DNA of 56,227 nucleotides from a virus, in the IMG/VR virus record IMGVR_UViG_3300005826_000271, positions 1 to 56,227 of that record, one strand, 5' to 3'. Below, one piece after another: positions 23,296 through 33,053 of the stretch (positions within the stretch are counted from its first letter, which is position 1; each line of letters opens with the position of its first letter). Under the pieces are notes generated by a model. It worked only from the letters and a program-made list of their open reading frames with translations, had not been told where the DNA came from and ran no database searches. Position numbers and translations under genes: made by a program.

Positions 23296-23600
23296 TGATT
23301 TTTATAACTAGAGAAGAAGATCTAGATTTATCTTTTGAGAAAAACGCTTTATATTTCTTTGGAAGATGGATGCCATATCATAAAAAGATGTTGATTATGC
23401 TTGATAAGATGCAAGAAAAGTATACTGATGTCATTTTTTATGCTATAGATGTTGATATGTTTAAGAATATGTGCAAAAGATTTTCTGTAGATAGTGTTCC
23501 AACGGTATTAATAATTAATGGTGATAAGAGAAAACGCATCATTGGCACGATATTAATAAACCCTATAAGGGCAGCTTTTGCTGATATATGTACTAAATAG
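23295..23600 (+). CDS. Thioredoxin-fold protein without redox cysteines
   Basis: 101 residues. LYFFGRWMPYHKKM stands where thioredoxin has the WCGPC helix, and FSVDSVPTVLIINGDKRKRIIG matches the cis-Pro strand. Both redox Cys are absent, so it is not a disulphide reductase; a binding or structural role is likely. It ends in TAG (23598-23600), with an in-frame TAA 7 codons later, still before the next gene's ATG. Confidence 0.65.
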   Translation: MIFITREEDLDLSFEKNALYFFGRWMPYHKKMLIMLDKMQEKYTDVIFYAIDVDMFKNMCKRFSVDSVPTVLIINGDKRKRIIGTILINPIRAAFADICTK

Positions 23601-23622
23601 TTACCCTATTTAAGAGGATAAA

Positions 23623-23919
23623 ATGGAAAAGAAAACTACTGAAAAGCAATCAAAACCACAAAAGACCGAAGCAGATAAAATTTGGGAAGTAATTAAAGAT
23701 GTAACTTTGGATATTTTCGCTTTACCAAATCAAAAGGTTCATGATTATTTCACTCCAATTGCTATTGAACCAAGTAAATTGTATTTGTTGCATAAAGTAT
23801 CAGCCGCATTACCTGCCCTTGAAGAGTCTTTAATGAAGAGATATGTTGACGGTATTCTATCTACAAAGTATGTAGTATCTACTACAGCTAAATACGTTGT
23901 TGTTTGTGTGGAGGAATAA
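23623..23919 (+). CDS. Hypothetical protein
   Basis: 98 residues, SD AGAGGA. A Lys-rich N-terminal tail is followed by a compact domain (WEVIKDVTLDIFALPNQKVHDYF, IEPSKLYLLHKVSAALPALEESL). Conserved-looking but unassigned. Confidence 0.65.
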   Translation: MEKKTTEKQSKPQKTEADKIWEVIKDVTLDIFALPNQKVHDYFTPIAIEPSKLYLLHKVSAALPALEESLMKRYVDGILSTKYVVSTTAKYVVVCVEE

Positions 23920-24425
23920 TGCCTTTTGATGAAGAAGATACTGATTTATCAGAGGAGAGTAAAAGAGTTGGTTTAAAGAAAGTATCATCTCAAAAATCTA
24001 TTTTTGATAAAATGCCAAAAAAGCCTGTCGTTAATTTAAATGATGTAGCTAAAGGTATTGAAAGGCAAAGGTTAACATATAAAGAAATTGCTGCTGAATT
24101 ATCTTTGCAATTTAAGAAAGCAATGGTTGATAAAACTCTTCCTGAAAACAAGAATGTTTTTCAGATTGAGGCAGAGCAAGAAATGCTTTCTAAAATGGTA
24201 AAGTTAGCTGTAGATGTTAATAATGATGAGAATGAAGATGAGGGCATGGGTTCTCTAATGTGGGTTATTCTTCTTTTAAAAACCAACCTTAATTTGAGAA
24301 ATCAAATTAACTTGTTGGAGTACGAATTATCTCAGCAAAAAAAATCTGTAAATAAATTGGAAAAAATGTCCGAAGAAATTCTAAAACAATTGTCAACTCT
24401 TGACAAAGATAGGAAAGATGGATAA
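23919..24425 (+). CDS. Hypothetical coiled-coil protein
   Basis: 168 residues from ATG 23919 (TAATG overlap, SD GGAGGA). Acidic N-terminus. A C-terminal coiled coil (LNLRNQINLLEYELSQQKKSVNKLEKMSEEILKQL) is preceded by GSLMWVILLLKTN. Unknown function. Confidence 0.65.
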   Translation: MPFDEEDTDLSEESKRVGLKKVSSQKSIFDKMPKKPVVNLNDVAKGIERQRLTYKEIAAELSLQFKKAMVDKTLPENKNVFQIEAEQEMLSKMVKLAVDVNNDENEDEGMGSLMWVILLLKTNLNLRNQINLLEYELSQQKKSVNKLEKMSEEILKQLSTLDKDRKDG

Positions 24426-24606
24426 GTTTTCCGATAAGCAGCTACTTAGATCTTTAATTGCTGAAGAGAAAGAGCTTTACAGCAGGTATACACAGTTATG
24501 TGCAATATATCAGGTACAAATAGATCCCATAGTGGAGGCGAGGCACGAAGGGAGAATAGAGATGCTTCAAACTCTTTTACAGGGAAAACTTACTATAATG
24601 AGTTAG
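24418..24606 (+). CDS. Small helical protein
   Basis: 62 residues from ATG 24418, overlapping the previous stop. FSDKQLLRSLIAEEKELYSRYTQ is a charged helix. It ends in TAG (24604-24606) and lies in a different frame over the first 109 nt of the primase zinc-finger gene, so one of the two starts may be mis-set. Confidence 0.5.
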   Translation: MDKFSDKQLLRSLIAEEKELYSRYTQLCAIYQVQIDPIVEARHEGRIEMLQTLLQGKLTIMS

Positions 24607-25121
24607 TTGATAAAGCAAATACAGTACCTATTATAAATATATTTAGATATTACAATATACCAGTTAATGAATTTAATACAAAAACTACTTGCCCTTTTCC
24701 ATCTCATAAGGGAGGGCGAGAACGTACACCTTCGTTTTTGTATTATGCTGAAACTAATACATTTTTTTGTTTCGGGTGTGGTAAGGGTGGCGGACCGTGT
24801 TTTTTTGTTATGCGTATGGAAGGTCTATCTAAATTTGCAGCAGCGCAAAGGATAATTGATTTATTTGGTCCAAGTGTTGGAGAGATTGATGCAGAAGACC
24901 CTAATGATTTTCATGATAAAATAGATTTAATGCTTAGTTTTTCTAATAAAATTAGAGAGTTTAGGTATAAATTTTTAGATGAAGAATCTTTGATTTTTAT
25001 TGAAGGTGTCTGCCAGTTGTATGATGATATTAATTGCAAGCATAAGCTTGATAATGAGGCGTTGAAGTCAATTGTTGATGATTTTATTGAAGAGATAAAT
25101 TTGTACGAATGTATACAATAA
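24498..25121 (+). CDS. DnaG-type primase zinc-binding domain protein
   Basis: 207 residues. TTCPFPSHKGGRERTPSF and FFCFGCGKGG form the DnaG CHC2 zinc finger, followed by FFVMRMEGLSKFAAAQRII. The TOPRIM catalytic domain is absent and is found alone at 50039-50794, so the primase appears split. The first ~40 residues overlap the 24418 gene and are low in conservation signal, but no later ATG, GTG or TTG precedes the zinc finger. Confidence 0.78.
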   Translation: MCNISGTNRSHSGGEARRENRDASNSFTGKTYYNELVDKANTVPIINIFRYYNIPVNEFNTKTTCPFPSHKGGRERTPSFLYYAETNTFFCFGCGKGGGPCFFVMRMEGLSKFAAAQRIIDLFGPSVGEIDAEDPNDFHDKIDLMLSFSNKIREFRYKFLDEESLIFIEGVCQLYDDINCKHKLDNEALKSIVDDFIEEINLYECIQ

Positions 25122-25161
25122 TTTCGAATATTATTCATTATAAAATTTATGTGGAGATACA

Positions 25162-26352
25162 ATGCACACAATAATATTGGGTGATGTTCATTTGGGCAGA
25201 TCTTTAAATATTGGTAAAAGCGGTGTAGGTTCTAATCTTAATAGTAGGATTATAGATCAATTAAATCTATTAGATTGGGTGCTTGATCTTGCTATATTCA
25301 GAAATATTGAATCAATAATCATAACTGGTGATATTTTTGAAGAACCAAAGCCCACAACAACATTGATTACACTATTTATTTCTTGGTTGAATAAATGTAA
25401 AGTTCATAATATTGATGTACATATTATAGTTGGAAATCATGATCTTATTAGACAAGGAGCTGTGTTATCATCGCCATTAGACATAATAACAGAAATAGAT
25501 TTCCCAAATGTATCGGTTTATAAATCTTTGGATACTATATTTTTAGAATCCACTGCATTTACATTAGTCCCTTTTAGGGACAGAAAATCATCTGGATGTG
25601 AAAGCAATGCAGAAGCATTACAGATGCTTAATGATTCTCTTATATATGAATTAGCGGGTATTCCTAGTACTTATAATAAAGTACTTATAGGTCACTTAGC
25701 TATAGAGGGTTCTATTCCTGTTGGTGATGAAATTGATGACATGACAAATGAACTTTATTGCCCTCTATCTATGTTTAGAGGGTATGATTATGTTTGGATG
25801 GGTCATGTTCATAAACCACAGAAGCTTGGTGGAAAGTATTCAGGAATTTTCCATATAGGAAGTATGGATATCTCTAATTTCTTAGAGATAGACCAAGATA
25901 AGAGAATTATTATTTATGACTGTAATAATAATTCTTATACTGAAGAAAAGTTACCAACAAGACCCTTATGTAATTTTTCAATTTCTGTCCCAGAAGACAT
26001 TTCTGATTCTACAAAATTTGTTATTGATAGTATAAGTAATACTAAAATAGATGTAGCAAATGCTATTGTAAAAGTTGATGTCATTCTTGGAGAGGATGTT
26101 GAGACGTTAAAAAAATCTAAGATAGCTAAATTTTTGGTTGATGCTGGAGCATTTAATGTTACAAAGATTTTTGAATCAAAGAAGACAAAGCTAATAAAAA
26201 GAGACTCAAATAATACGATTGATATTCAAATGGACGTTCCTGCAGCAATAAAATCTTTTGCAGATTTGTATGTAGATGATGATAAGAGGAAAGAATACAT
26301 AGAGATATCTATGGATATCTACGAACAATACAAATTGGAGATGAAAAATTGA
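25162..26352 (+). CDS. SbcD/Mre11-like nuclease (T4 gp47-like)
   Basis: 396 residues. Calcineurin-like nuclease motifs in order: GDVHLGRS, ITGDIFEE, VGNHDL (about 90), GHLAIEG and MGHVHKPQ (about 213). Forms a complex with the Rad50-like ATPase encoded next, with which its end overlaps by 4 nt. Role: end resection in recombination-dependent replication. Confidence 0.9.
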   Translation: MHTIILGDVHLGRSLNIGKSGVGSNLNSRIIDQLNLLDWVLDLAIFRNIESIIITGDIFEEPKPTTTLITLFISWLNKCKVHNIDVHIIVGNHDLIRQGAVLSSPLDIITEIDFPNVSVYKSLDTIFLESTAFTLVPFRDRKSSGCESNAEALQMLNDSLIYELAGIPSTYNKVLIGHLAIEGSIPVGDEIDDMTNELYCPLSMFRGYDYVWMGHVHKPQKLGGKYSGIFHIGSMDISNFLEIDQDKRIIIYDCNNNSYTEEKLPTRPLCNFSISVPEDISDSTKFVIDSISNTKIDVANAIVKVDVILGEDVETLKKSKIAKFLVDAGAFNVTKIFESKKTKLIKRDSNNTIDIQMDVPAAIKSFADLYVDDDKRKEYIEISMDIYEQYKLEMKN

Positions 26353-28571
26353 TTCCATTAAGGCTTTATATAAGCAATTTTATGTGTCATTCTGATAGTT
26401 ATATAGATTTTACTAAATTTGATTCAGCTTTAATTATTGGAAAAATTGGCGACAATGATTTGTATTCGAATGGTGTTGGTAAAACTGTAATTTTTAGAGC
26501 AATAGAGTATGTATTATTCAATCAAGCAGGTTCCAATCTAGAAAAAGTCATTAGAGATGATACTAATTCTTGTAAAGTTGTTTTAGATTTTGAAATTGAT
26601 AACAAGGAATACAGACTTTCTAGATCTAGAAATAGAAAAGGAGTTGCGGATTTTTCTCTTTACATGAGAAATGATATTATTTCTGATGAGGCTTATCATG
26701 TTGTAAAAGGAGATATTTGTATACCAATAACTGATACTCAATTATTGTCTAAATATTGGAAAGATATTGGTGGTAGTAGAGCGTCTGATACAGATAAAGA
26801 ACTTCAAAAATTAATTAGATGTTCTTATGCCTCATTTAGAAGTGCATTGCATTTTATGCAAAACGATTTTACTGGTTTAGCTACGGCTACGGCAAGTAAA
26901 AGGAAAGCTATTCTTAGAGAAGCACTTACTTTGTTAGTTTATTCTAAATTAGAAAAGATAGCAAAAGACAGATCAAAAGTTATTTCTGCTAGTATTAGTA
27001 AGAACCAAATTCTTATAGATAATCTAGGAGACCCTAATAAAGATATTATCTCATTGAATGAGGAATTAAAGAGAGTAGGACTTGAAATTAATGATCTAGA
27101 ATTATTAATGAAAGATAGTGATAAGGATTTATCACAGGCTGAAGATACTTTATCTGAGTTTAAGGAGAAGAAGTCAGTATTAGAAAGTAAATTATCAGAT
27201 CTATTGTCTAGAAAGAAATCTGTTACATCAGAGATGGCGAATTTATCCACTTTGATATCTGAATATAAACAAAAGAGAAAAGTGATTGCAGCTTCAGCAA
27301 AAGATTTAGTAGATAAACTAAAAAATCTTGAAGATGAAAGAGATTTATTATTAGAGATTGATTCTTCTAATTATGAAGATTTGATCAAAGAGTTTGATGA
27401 TATTAAAGAATTAATATCTAAAAACAATATGCTGATTCAAAATAATTTATTAAAAATTGAGGAGCTTAAGGTACCAATGCCTGATGACAGTGTGTGTAGG
27501 CATTGTCGTCAACCATTAACAGATGAACATAAGAAATTGTGTAAACGAAGTATACGTGACGAGCTGTTGCAATGTGAGGAGCAAATTATTAAACTGAAGG
27601 GCGTTGTTTCAAAATTGAATTCAGATGCATCAAAGGTACAAGCAAACATAAAGAAAATTGATACAGCTAGGAAGAGAATTGATGTTTTGGATGTTAAGAT
27701 TTCTTCAACAAAAAAAGAGATTGATGATAAAAAAACAACTCATATTGAGTATTCAGATCTTGTTAATAAGTTTTCTTCTGAACTTTTGTTAAAAACTAAT
27801 GACCTTCAAGAGGTGGATAGTTTACTGGAAGCATCTTCTGCAGGAGAATTATTATCTTTGGATCTTAAGATAAATGAGGCAACGAAAGTTTTAGAAGAAA
27901 AGAAGGTAGCCGCCTTCTCTTTTAATAAAAAGAAAACTCATTTAAATAGTAACAAAGCTGTATTAATACACTCAATAGACCAGAAGAATAAAGATCTTAA
28001 TTCTCTTAAGAAATTAAACAAGGAAGTTAAAGAGCTTAAGAAAAAGAATGAAATATATCCTACTGTCATTCAGTCATTTTCTCCAACTGGTATACCAAAT
28101 CTAATTACACAGAATGTTTTGGATGAGCTTCAAGATAAAGCAAATGAATTATTAGATCAGCTTAAACCAGGATTACAGTTATCATTCTCAGTTGAGAAAA
28201 CCAAGGGTGATGGAAATCAAGAAGATACACTAGAAATTGAATATTTTTTCAATGGAAAACCAAGAGATTATGACTTAATTTCTGGTGCTATGCAACTGTC
28301 TGTTTTATTTAGTTTAAAACTCGGTTTGTCTTTCTTATTAAAAGAAAAGACAGGGTTTAATGTCAATTTTTTGCTACTTGATGAGATTGATCAGTCACTA
28401 GATAAAGCTGGCATTGATGCGTTTGCTGATATAGTTAAGTTTTTCCAGGATAAATTTAAGATATTGATAATCACGCACAATGATAGATTAAAGGATAAAT
28501 TTTCTAGAGCCGTTCTTGTTGAGCAAGATATAAATATGATATCAACGGCGAGTGTGGTTACGTCTTGGTGA
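26349..28571 (+). CDS. SbcC/Rad50-like ATPase (T4 gp46-like)
   Basis: 740 residues from TTG 26349. Walker A NGVGKT (about 40-46) after FMCHSDSYIDF, long coiled coils, a zinc hook CRHC near residue 385, a second long coil, then SGAMQLSVLFSLKLGLS and Walker B LLLDEIDQSLD (about 675). Partner of the preceding nuclease; the pair processes DNA ends. Confidence 0.9.
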   Translation: MIPLRLYISNFMCHSDSYIDFTKFDSALIIGKIGDNDLYSNGVGKTVIFRAIEYVLFNQAGSNLEKVIRDDTNSCKVVLDFEIDNKEYRLSRSRNRKGVADFSLYMRNDIISDEAYHVVKGDICIPITDTQLLSKYWKDIGGSRASDTDKELQKLIRCSYASFRSALHFMQNDFTGLATATASKRKAILREALTLLVYSKLEKIAKDRSKVISASISKNQILIDNLGDPNKDIISLNEELKRVGLEINDLELLMKDSDKDLSQAEDTLSEFKEKKSVLESKLSDLLSRKKSVTSEMANLSTLISEYKQKRKVIAASAKDLVDKLKNLEDERDLLLEIDSSNYEDLIKEFDDIKELISKNNMLIQNNLLKIEELKVPMPDDSVCRHCRQPLTDEHKKLCKRSIRDELLQCEEQIIKLKGVVSKLNSDASKVQANIKKIDTARKRIDVLDVKISSTKKEIDDKKTTHIEYSDLVNKFSSELLLKTNDLQEVDSLLEASSAGELLSLDLKINEATKVLEEKKVAAFSFNKKKTHLNSNKAVLIHSIDQKNKDLNSLKKLNKEVKELKKKNEIYPTVIQSFSPTGIPNLITQNVLDELQDKANELLDQLKPGLQLSFSVEKTKGDGNQEDTLEIEYFFNGKPRDYDLISGAMQLSVLFSLKLGLSFLLKEKTGFNVNFLLLDEIDQSLDKAGIDAFADIVKFFQDKFKILIITHNDRLKDKFSRAVLVEQDINMISTASVVTSW

Positions 28572-28581
28572 TGGAGTTTTT

Positions 28582-29166
28582 ATGATAAAAGTAGCGTTTT
28601 CAGGAAAAGCAAATTCAGGTAAAGATACTGCGGCTAAATTATTTATGAAGAAATTCAAGAAATTTAGCAAAGATAATAGGGTTAAATCAGTAGCTTTAGC
28701 AGATCCTATTAAAGAGATGATTAGAGTTATGTTCCCCAGAACTAAGAGGTCTGTTTTATATGGACCTTCTAAAAATAGAATGGAAGTTGTTCCTGGAGCT
28801 TTTTTTGAAGACCAACCGCTAACATATAGGAAATTATTACAGAATTTAGGAACAGAGGTAGGAAGAGGATATAAAGAAACTATCTGGCTTGATGTAATGG
28901 ATTACAAAATAGAAAAAGCCGAAAATAATGGTATTGATTTATTTATAGTTAAAGATTGTAGATTTATTAATGAAATATTTCATCTAAAAAAATCTGGATT
29001 TCTAATGATTAGAGTTAAGCGTAATGAACAACAGCTTGTTATGGGACATGCTAGTGAGGTTGAACAAGAATTAATAAAGGATTCTGAATTTGACTATATC
29101 ATTGATAATAATAGTACTTTAGACGATCTTAGTAGTAATGTGGAGGCTATTGTAAGTTGTCTGTAA
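28582..29166 (+). CDS. Deoxynucleoside monophosphate kinase (T4 gp1-like)
   Basis: 194 residues from ATG 28582 (SD GATGGAG); upstream in-frame codons overlap sbcC. P-loop FSGKANSGKDTAA, ADPIKEMIRVMF, LTYRKLLQNLGTEVGR and VVKDCRFINE-type motif (IVKDCRFINEI) match phage dNMP kinases, which phosphorylate dNMPs including modified ones. Confidence 0.82.
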   Translation: MIKVAFSGKANSGKDTAAKLFMKKFKKFSKDNRVKSVALADPIKEMIRVMFPRTKRSVLYGPSKNRMEVVPGAFFEDQPLTYRKLLQNLGTEVGRGYKETIWLDVMDYKIEKAENNGIDLFIVKDCRFINEIFHLKKSGFLMIRVKRNEQQLVMGHASEVEQELIKDSEFDYIIDNNSTLDDLSSNVEAIVSCL

Positions 29167-29190
29167 GTATATTTCTGCATATCTTATGAG

Positions 29191-29502
29191 ATGGCAACCG
29201 AGGCAAAATCAAATTTTGTTAATAAATACCTTGAAAAAGGGGAGGATCAGTTTTATAGATTTTTAATATCCTATGCTGTAAATAAGTTAGTAGCAATTGG
29301 CAATGGTACTTATAAAGGGGTTCCTCCCGATCAAGAGCTTCTTGAGTATTATAATCAATTCATAATATTGTATAGAAGAGAAGGAGATACTGTATATCTT
29401 GATTTAGCTAGGTTGTTTAGGAAAGCGGCACATAAGATATATCGTGTGATGTTAAAGAAAGACATGACTCCAAGGAACGGTAAGTTTTTGAATTTGGTTT
29501 AA
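29191..29502 (+). CDS. Hypothetical protein
   Basis: 103 residues, start in ATGGCAACC. Helical: FYRFLISYAVNKLVAIGNGTYKG, then YYNQFIILYRREGDTVYLDLARLFRKAAHKIYR. Immediately precedes a virion-like gene. No family recognised. Confidence 0.6.
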   Translation: MATEAKSNFVNKYLEKGEDQFYRFLISYAVNKLVAIGNGTYKGVPPDQELLEYYNQFIILYRREGDTVYLDLARLFRKAAHKIYRVMLKKDMTPRNGKFLNLV

Positions 29503-29503
29503 T

Positions 29504-30490
29504 ATGGCAGTTATAAGCGTATCAATAATAGAATCTAGTAGTCAGATAGTAGCTGGTATACCAAAATCGGTTATATTAACCGCAAATGTGCCTGCGTTTA
29601 TCTATTATACATTAGATGGAACTGATCCTAATACATCTTCAACTGTATATGTATCCACTATATATTTACCAACAGACCAACAAACTGTTACTCTAAAAGT
29701 ATTGGCTACTAACGGTGTAGATTACTCTCCAATTATTACAGAGGTATACCAAACCAATATATTGCAAAATGCCAGGCTTCCGCATTCGGCAACAGATGTG
29801 CGAGCTGGCGAGAATATTCCAGATTTATACCCATTTGGAACAAATCCAATACAACCAATGGGTACATATTTGAACCCAGGAGATGCTGGCGTAACTGTAG
29901 ATGATCCAAGTTTAACACAAATAGCGTCAGGATATGATGGTGATGGGTATGAAACTGGATTTACAAATGAACCATATACTCTTGAGAATTATAATATAAT
30001 ATATTCTACTAGGAATGCTGAGGGAGAATATGGATATGGGATAGGAAATTTACCAGCAACAGTAAATGTTATTCCACCAGTTCCTGATCCAGAAGAATCA
30101 GAACAGTTTACAAAATTATTTAATCCTAAGGCTTTTGTTATATTCCAGGATTTCTCTAAGGAAAACCCAGAAGACCCCGCTCAAATTAATAGACAATTTT
30201 TCTCTTTAGAAAATCTTGAGAAGGTAAGAGATGGCGCAAATATTATGACATCTGGATTAGATTCTCCGACTGTAATGGGATCTTTTTTAAGATCATATTA
30301 TAATCCAAGAGATAATACTATTACTTATTATTATTTTGACTCTCATGCTTGCAGATGGATTATTTCAAAGTCACCATATGTACCAACTGGTGGATTTGAT
30401 GGAGATTTGTCGGGAATGGCTCTATCGAAGCAAAATGGTGCCGGATTCGTATTCCAGTGGGTTCCTTTTGCCCGCAGAGTTCTATTCTGA
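29504..30490 (+). CDS. Probable virion protein with chitobiase-C-like domain
   Basis: 328 residues. N-terminal YYTLDGTDPNTSSTVY plus the preceding strands matches the chitobiase/beta-hexosaminidase C-terminal (Ig-like) fold seen in phage surface proteins. The rest is Pro/Gly/Tyr-rich beta sequence ending SGMALSKQNGAGFVFQWVPF. Likely a decoration or tail protein, although it lies among replication genes. Confidence 0.6.
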   Translation: MAVISVSIIESSSQIVAGIPKSVILTANVPAFIYYTLDGTDPNTSSTVYVSTIYLPTDQQTVTLKVLATNGVDYSPIITEVYQTNILQNARLPHSATDVRAGENIPDLYPFGTNPIQPMGTYLNPGDAGVTVDDPSLTQIASGYDGDGYETGFTNEPYTLENYNIIYSTRNAEGEYGYGIGNLPATVNVIPPVPDPEESEQFTKLFNPKAFVIFQDFSKENPEDPAQINRQFFSLENLEKVRDGANIMTSGLDSPTVMGSFLRSYYNPRDNTITYYYFDSHACRWIISKSPYVPTGGFDGDLSGMALSKQNGAGFVFQWVPFARRVLF

Positions 30491-30760
30491 TTATATTACT
30501 ATTTGGAAGATTTAAAGAAACATTTAGAATCTCAATTTGAAGAATGGATGAATTGGGATAATTATGGTGTTTATAGGGTAGATGGTTGGGATGATAACGA
30601 TAGCACTACTTGGACATGGCAAATTGATCATATTATCCCACATTCCTCGTTTAAATATAGTTCTATGGAAGATGAGGAGTTTAAAAAGTGTTGGGATTTA
30701 AGTAATTTACGACCCTATTCTTCTAAACAGAATATTATTGATGGAGTAAGAAATGAGTAA
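30491..30760 (+). pseudogene. Truncated HNH endonuclease remnant
   Basis: The sequence starts right after the previous stop, with only a TTG (30503) as start and no SD. LKKHLES...WMNWDNYGVY...WTWQIDHIIPHS...KKCWDLSNLRPYSSKQN is clearly homologous to the C-terminal half of the HNH endonuclease at 43677-44465. The N-terminal zinc and basic half is missing. Probably a decayed homing endonuclease left behind after deletion. Confidence 0.75.
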
Positions 30761-30959
30761 GAGAAATATTATTAGATGTCATTACTTTGAGGGAATGAAT
30801 TTTTCATGGAATTTAAACATTTTTAGTGGACCGAAATTTTACATTGAGTGCGGAGAATGTTTTTGTGGTTTTAAGCAAAGAATTCCTGTGAGAGATTATC
30901 CTAAAGTATGGTGCCCTTATTGTGGTACCGTGAATGAAATTCCTATTGAATTTGGTTGA
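30753..30959 (+). CDS. Small zinc-ribbon protein
   Basis: 68 residues, SD GGAGTAAG, overlapping the HNH remnant by 8 nt. CGECFCGF and WCPYCGTV form a zinc ribbon; the N-terminal part is aromatic-rich. Unknown function. Confidence 0.6.
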   Translation: MSKRNIIRCHYFEGMNFSWNLNIFSGPKFYIECGECFCGFKQRIPVRDYPKVWCPYCGTVNEIPIEFG

Positions 30960-31013
30960 TTGTAAGCTGTTATATAGGTTTATGAAACTATAAAAAAAGT
31001 AAGGCGCATTTAA

Positions 31014-31793
31014 ATGACAGATAAAAAAGATTTGAGACTTAGTGTTTCAAAGACGAAGACGTTTTTAGATTGTAGAAAAAAATTCAAATTTGTTTACATT
31101 GATAAGCTTCCGAGAAAGACATGGGAGCATCATACTTTCGGAACTTTTTGTCATAAAGTTTTAGAAGATTTTCATAATGCATATGTTGATGGTTCGACTG
31201 AACCATTTAATGTTGTAATGTCTCAGGCTTTCAAAGATGCTTGGTTAGAATATAGAAAAGATATGACCCCACAAATGAAAAAAGATTGTTGGGAAATTAT
31301 TAACAATTATTTGAAGAAATTATCGAAAGAAAAATTTCCAAAAGTTATCGCGTGTGAGCAAAAATTTGAATTATTAGTCGACGGAAATATTGTTTTAAAC
31401 GGAATGATTGACAGGGTCCAGCTTGATGACGATAATGTTATACACGTATGCGACTATAAAACTGTTAAGAATAAGCGATATATTAAGAATGATTTCTTTC
31501 AGCTTTTGACATATGCTTATGTTGTAATAAAAGAAGATCCTTCCCTTAAAAAGGTTAGGGCGTCATATATATTGTTAAGATATAATTTTGAATATATTAC
31601 AATGGAATTTGATGCAGATGAGATCTTAGCAGTGGAAGATAAATATATAGAATATGCAAAACAGATTGTAGAAGAGTCTGAATATAAACCAAATCCAACG
31701 GCATTATGTTCATATTGCGATCATCTTGAAAGATGTCCAGAAGGTTTGAAACTAGTTTCGCCACAATTAGTTCATGGTGAAGTAAGTTGGTAA
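31014..31793 (+). CDS. PD-(D/E)XK nuclease, RecB/Cas4-like, with possible Fe-S cluster
   Basis: 259 residues. LSVSKTKTFLDCRKKFKF at the N-terminus, catalytic GMIDRV (about 130) and CDYKTVK (about 145), then QLLTYAYV. Cys20 plus three C-terminal Cys in CSYCDHLERC are arranged as the 4Fe-4S cluster of AddB/Cas4 nucleases. Likely a single-strand exonuclease in recombination or genome maturation. Confidence 0.85.
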   Translation: MTDKKDLRLSVSKTKTFLDCRKKFKFVYIDKLPRKTWEHHTFGTFCHKVLEDFHNAYVDGSTEPFNVVMSQAFKDAWLEYRKDMTPQMKKDCWEIINNYLKKLSKEKFPKVIACEQKFELLVDGNIVLNGMIDRVQLDDDNVIHVCDYKTVKNKRYIKNDFFQLLTYAYVVIKEDPSLKKVRASYILLRYNFEYITMEFDADEILAVEDKYIEYAKQIVEESEYKPNPTALCSYCDHLERCPEGLKLVSPQLVHGEVSW

Positions 31794-31805
31794 GTAGAGG
31801 ATTTT

Positions 31806-33053
31806 ATGGAAATAGAGATTAAAGAAGTTGATACTTGTAAACTAGAAGTGACTTATTATGCTGATGCTGGTGAAATTCTTGAGAAAAGAGGTGAAGTGCT
31901 TAAGAATTTCAAAAAGGCTCCTGTACCTGGTTGTAGACCAGGGAAAGCAAGTATGGATGCTATTAAGATCTATTATAGATCACAAATAGAAGATTCATTG
32001 AAGAGAGCCTTGGCTGAAGATGCATATCACAATACAATTTTCGAGAAAAAACTAAGACCACATGGTCCTCCTGCTATTAAAACGGCAATGTTGGTTGATC
32101 GTGGTTTTAAGTGTGAATTTGATCTTCATGTTAAGCCTAATTTTGAATTAAGTGAATATCGTGATTTTGAAATTCCAAAACCACATATGGACATGTCTGT
32201 CTCAGATCTTACAGAAAAGATGATGCAAGATCTGAGGGTTAAATTTGGAACATCAGTTCCTTATGATGAAGATGATTTTGTTCAAGTTGGTGACAATGTT
32301 ATTCTGAATTATGATGGTTTTAGGGATGGAGAAAAAGTAGATCAAATTTCATCTGAAGGAGAAATGTTAACGGTTGGCAGCAGTCACCTGCAAGATTTTG
32401 ATAATAGTCTTCTTGGTATGACTATGGGAGAAACAAGAGAGTTTGATATGGTTGTTCCTGAAAGTGGATTGCCTTCTCTTGCTGGTAAAACTCTACACTT
32501 TTCTGCAACTGTAGTTATGGGATCTAAACAAATTCCTGCGGCATTGGATGATTCATTTGCACAAAAACTTGGCAAAAAGGATTTTGCAGAATTGAAAGAT
32601 TTTGTAGCAAAGACTGCTACAGCTAGACATCAACAAATTGAGCATAATAAATTGACAGAATTTATTGCAAATAAATTGATTGAGAATCATGAATTTGAAG
32701 TTCCAAATTGGTTAGTAGTATCTGAGGCAAAGTATTTAGCTCACAATGCTAAATCTGATTGGGATAAGCTTGATGATTTGGACAAAAAACAATATATGGC
32801 TTTAGCGACAAGAAATGTTAAGGTGTCATTGGTTCTTGATAAAATTAGAGATGATGAGCCAGAAGCTCAACTTTCTGATGAAGAAATGCTTGAGATTGTT
32901 AAAAGAGAAGTTCTGAGAAATAATTCACAAGCTAGTCCAGATGAATTAATTCAAGAAATGAATAGAACTGGATATTTACCAGTTTTATTTGCTAGAATCA
33001 AAGACGAGTATACATTAGATTTTCTAGTTAAAACTTCAACAATTATTGAATAA
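31806..33053 (+). CDS. tig: Trigger factor (ribosome-associated chaperone)
   Basis: 415 residues, near the full bacterial length. N-terminal ribosome-binding domain with the tail-like KNFKKAPVPGCRPGKAS loop in place of the usual GFRxGxxP signature, an FKBP-type PPIase domain (VGDNVILNYDGFRDG, LAGKTLHFSATV), and a helical C-terminal chaperone domain (FEVPNWLVVSEAKYLAHN). Binds nascent chains at the exit tunnel. Rare in phages. Confidence 0.9.
   Translation: MEIEIKEVDTCKLEVTYYADAGEILEKRGEVLKNFKKAPVPGCRPGKASMDAIKIYYRSQIEDSLKRALAEDAYHNTIFEKKLRPHGPPAIKTAMLVDRGFKCEFDLHVKPNFELSEYRDFEIPKPHMDMSVSDLTEKMMQDLRVKFGTSVPYDEDDFVQVGDNVILNYDGFRDGEKVDQISSEGEMLTVGSSHLQDFDNSLLGMTMGETREFDMVVPESGLPSLAGKTLHFSATVVMGSKQIPAALDDSFAQKLGKKDFAELKDFVAKTATARHQQIEHNKLTEFIANKLIENHEFEVPNWLVVSEAKYLAHNAKSDWDKLDDLDKKQYMALATRNVKVSLVLDKIRDDEPEAQLSDEEMLEIVKREVLRNNSQASPDELIQEMNRTGYLPVLFARIKDEYTLDFLVKTSTIIE

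Noticed and set aside
30960-31013. Hairpin TATAGGTTT/AAACTATA before the PD-(D/E)XK gene as a terminator
   Set aside because: The stem is A/T-only with a bulge; too weak to support.
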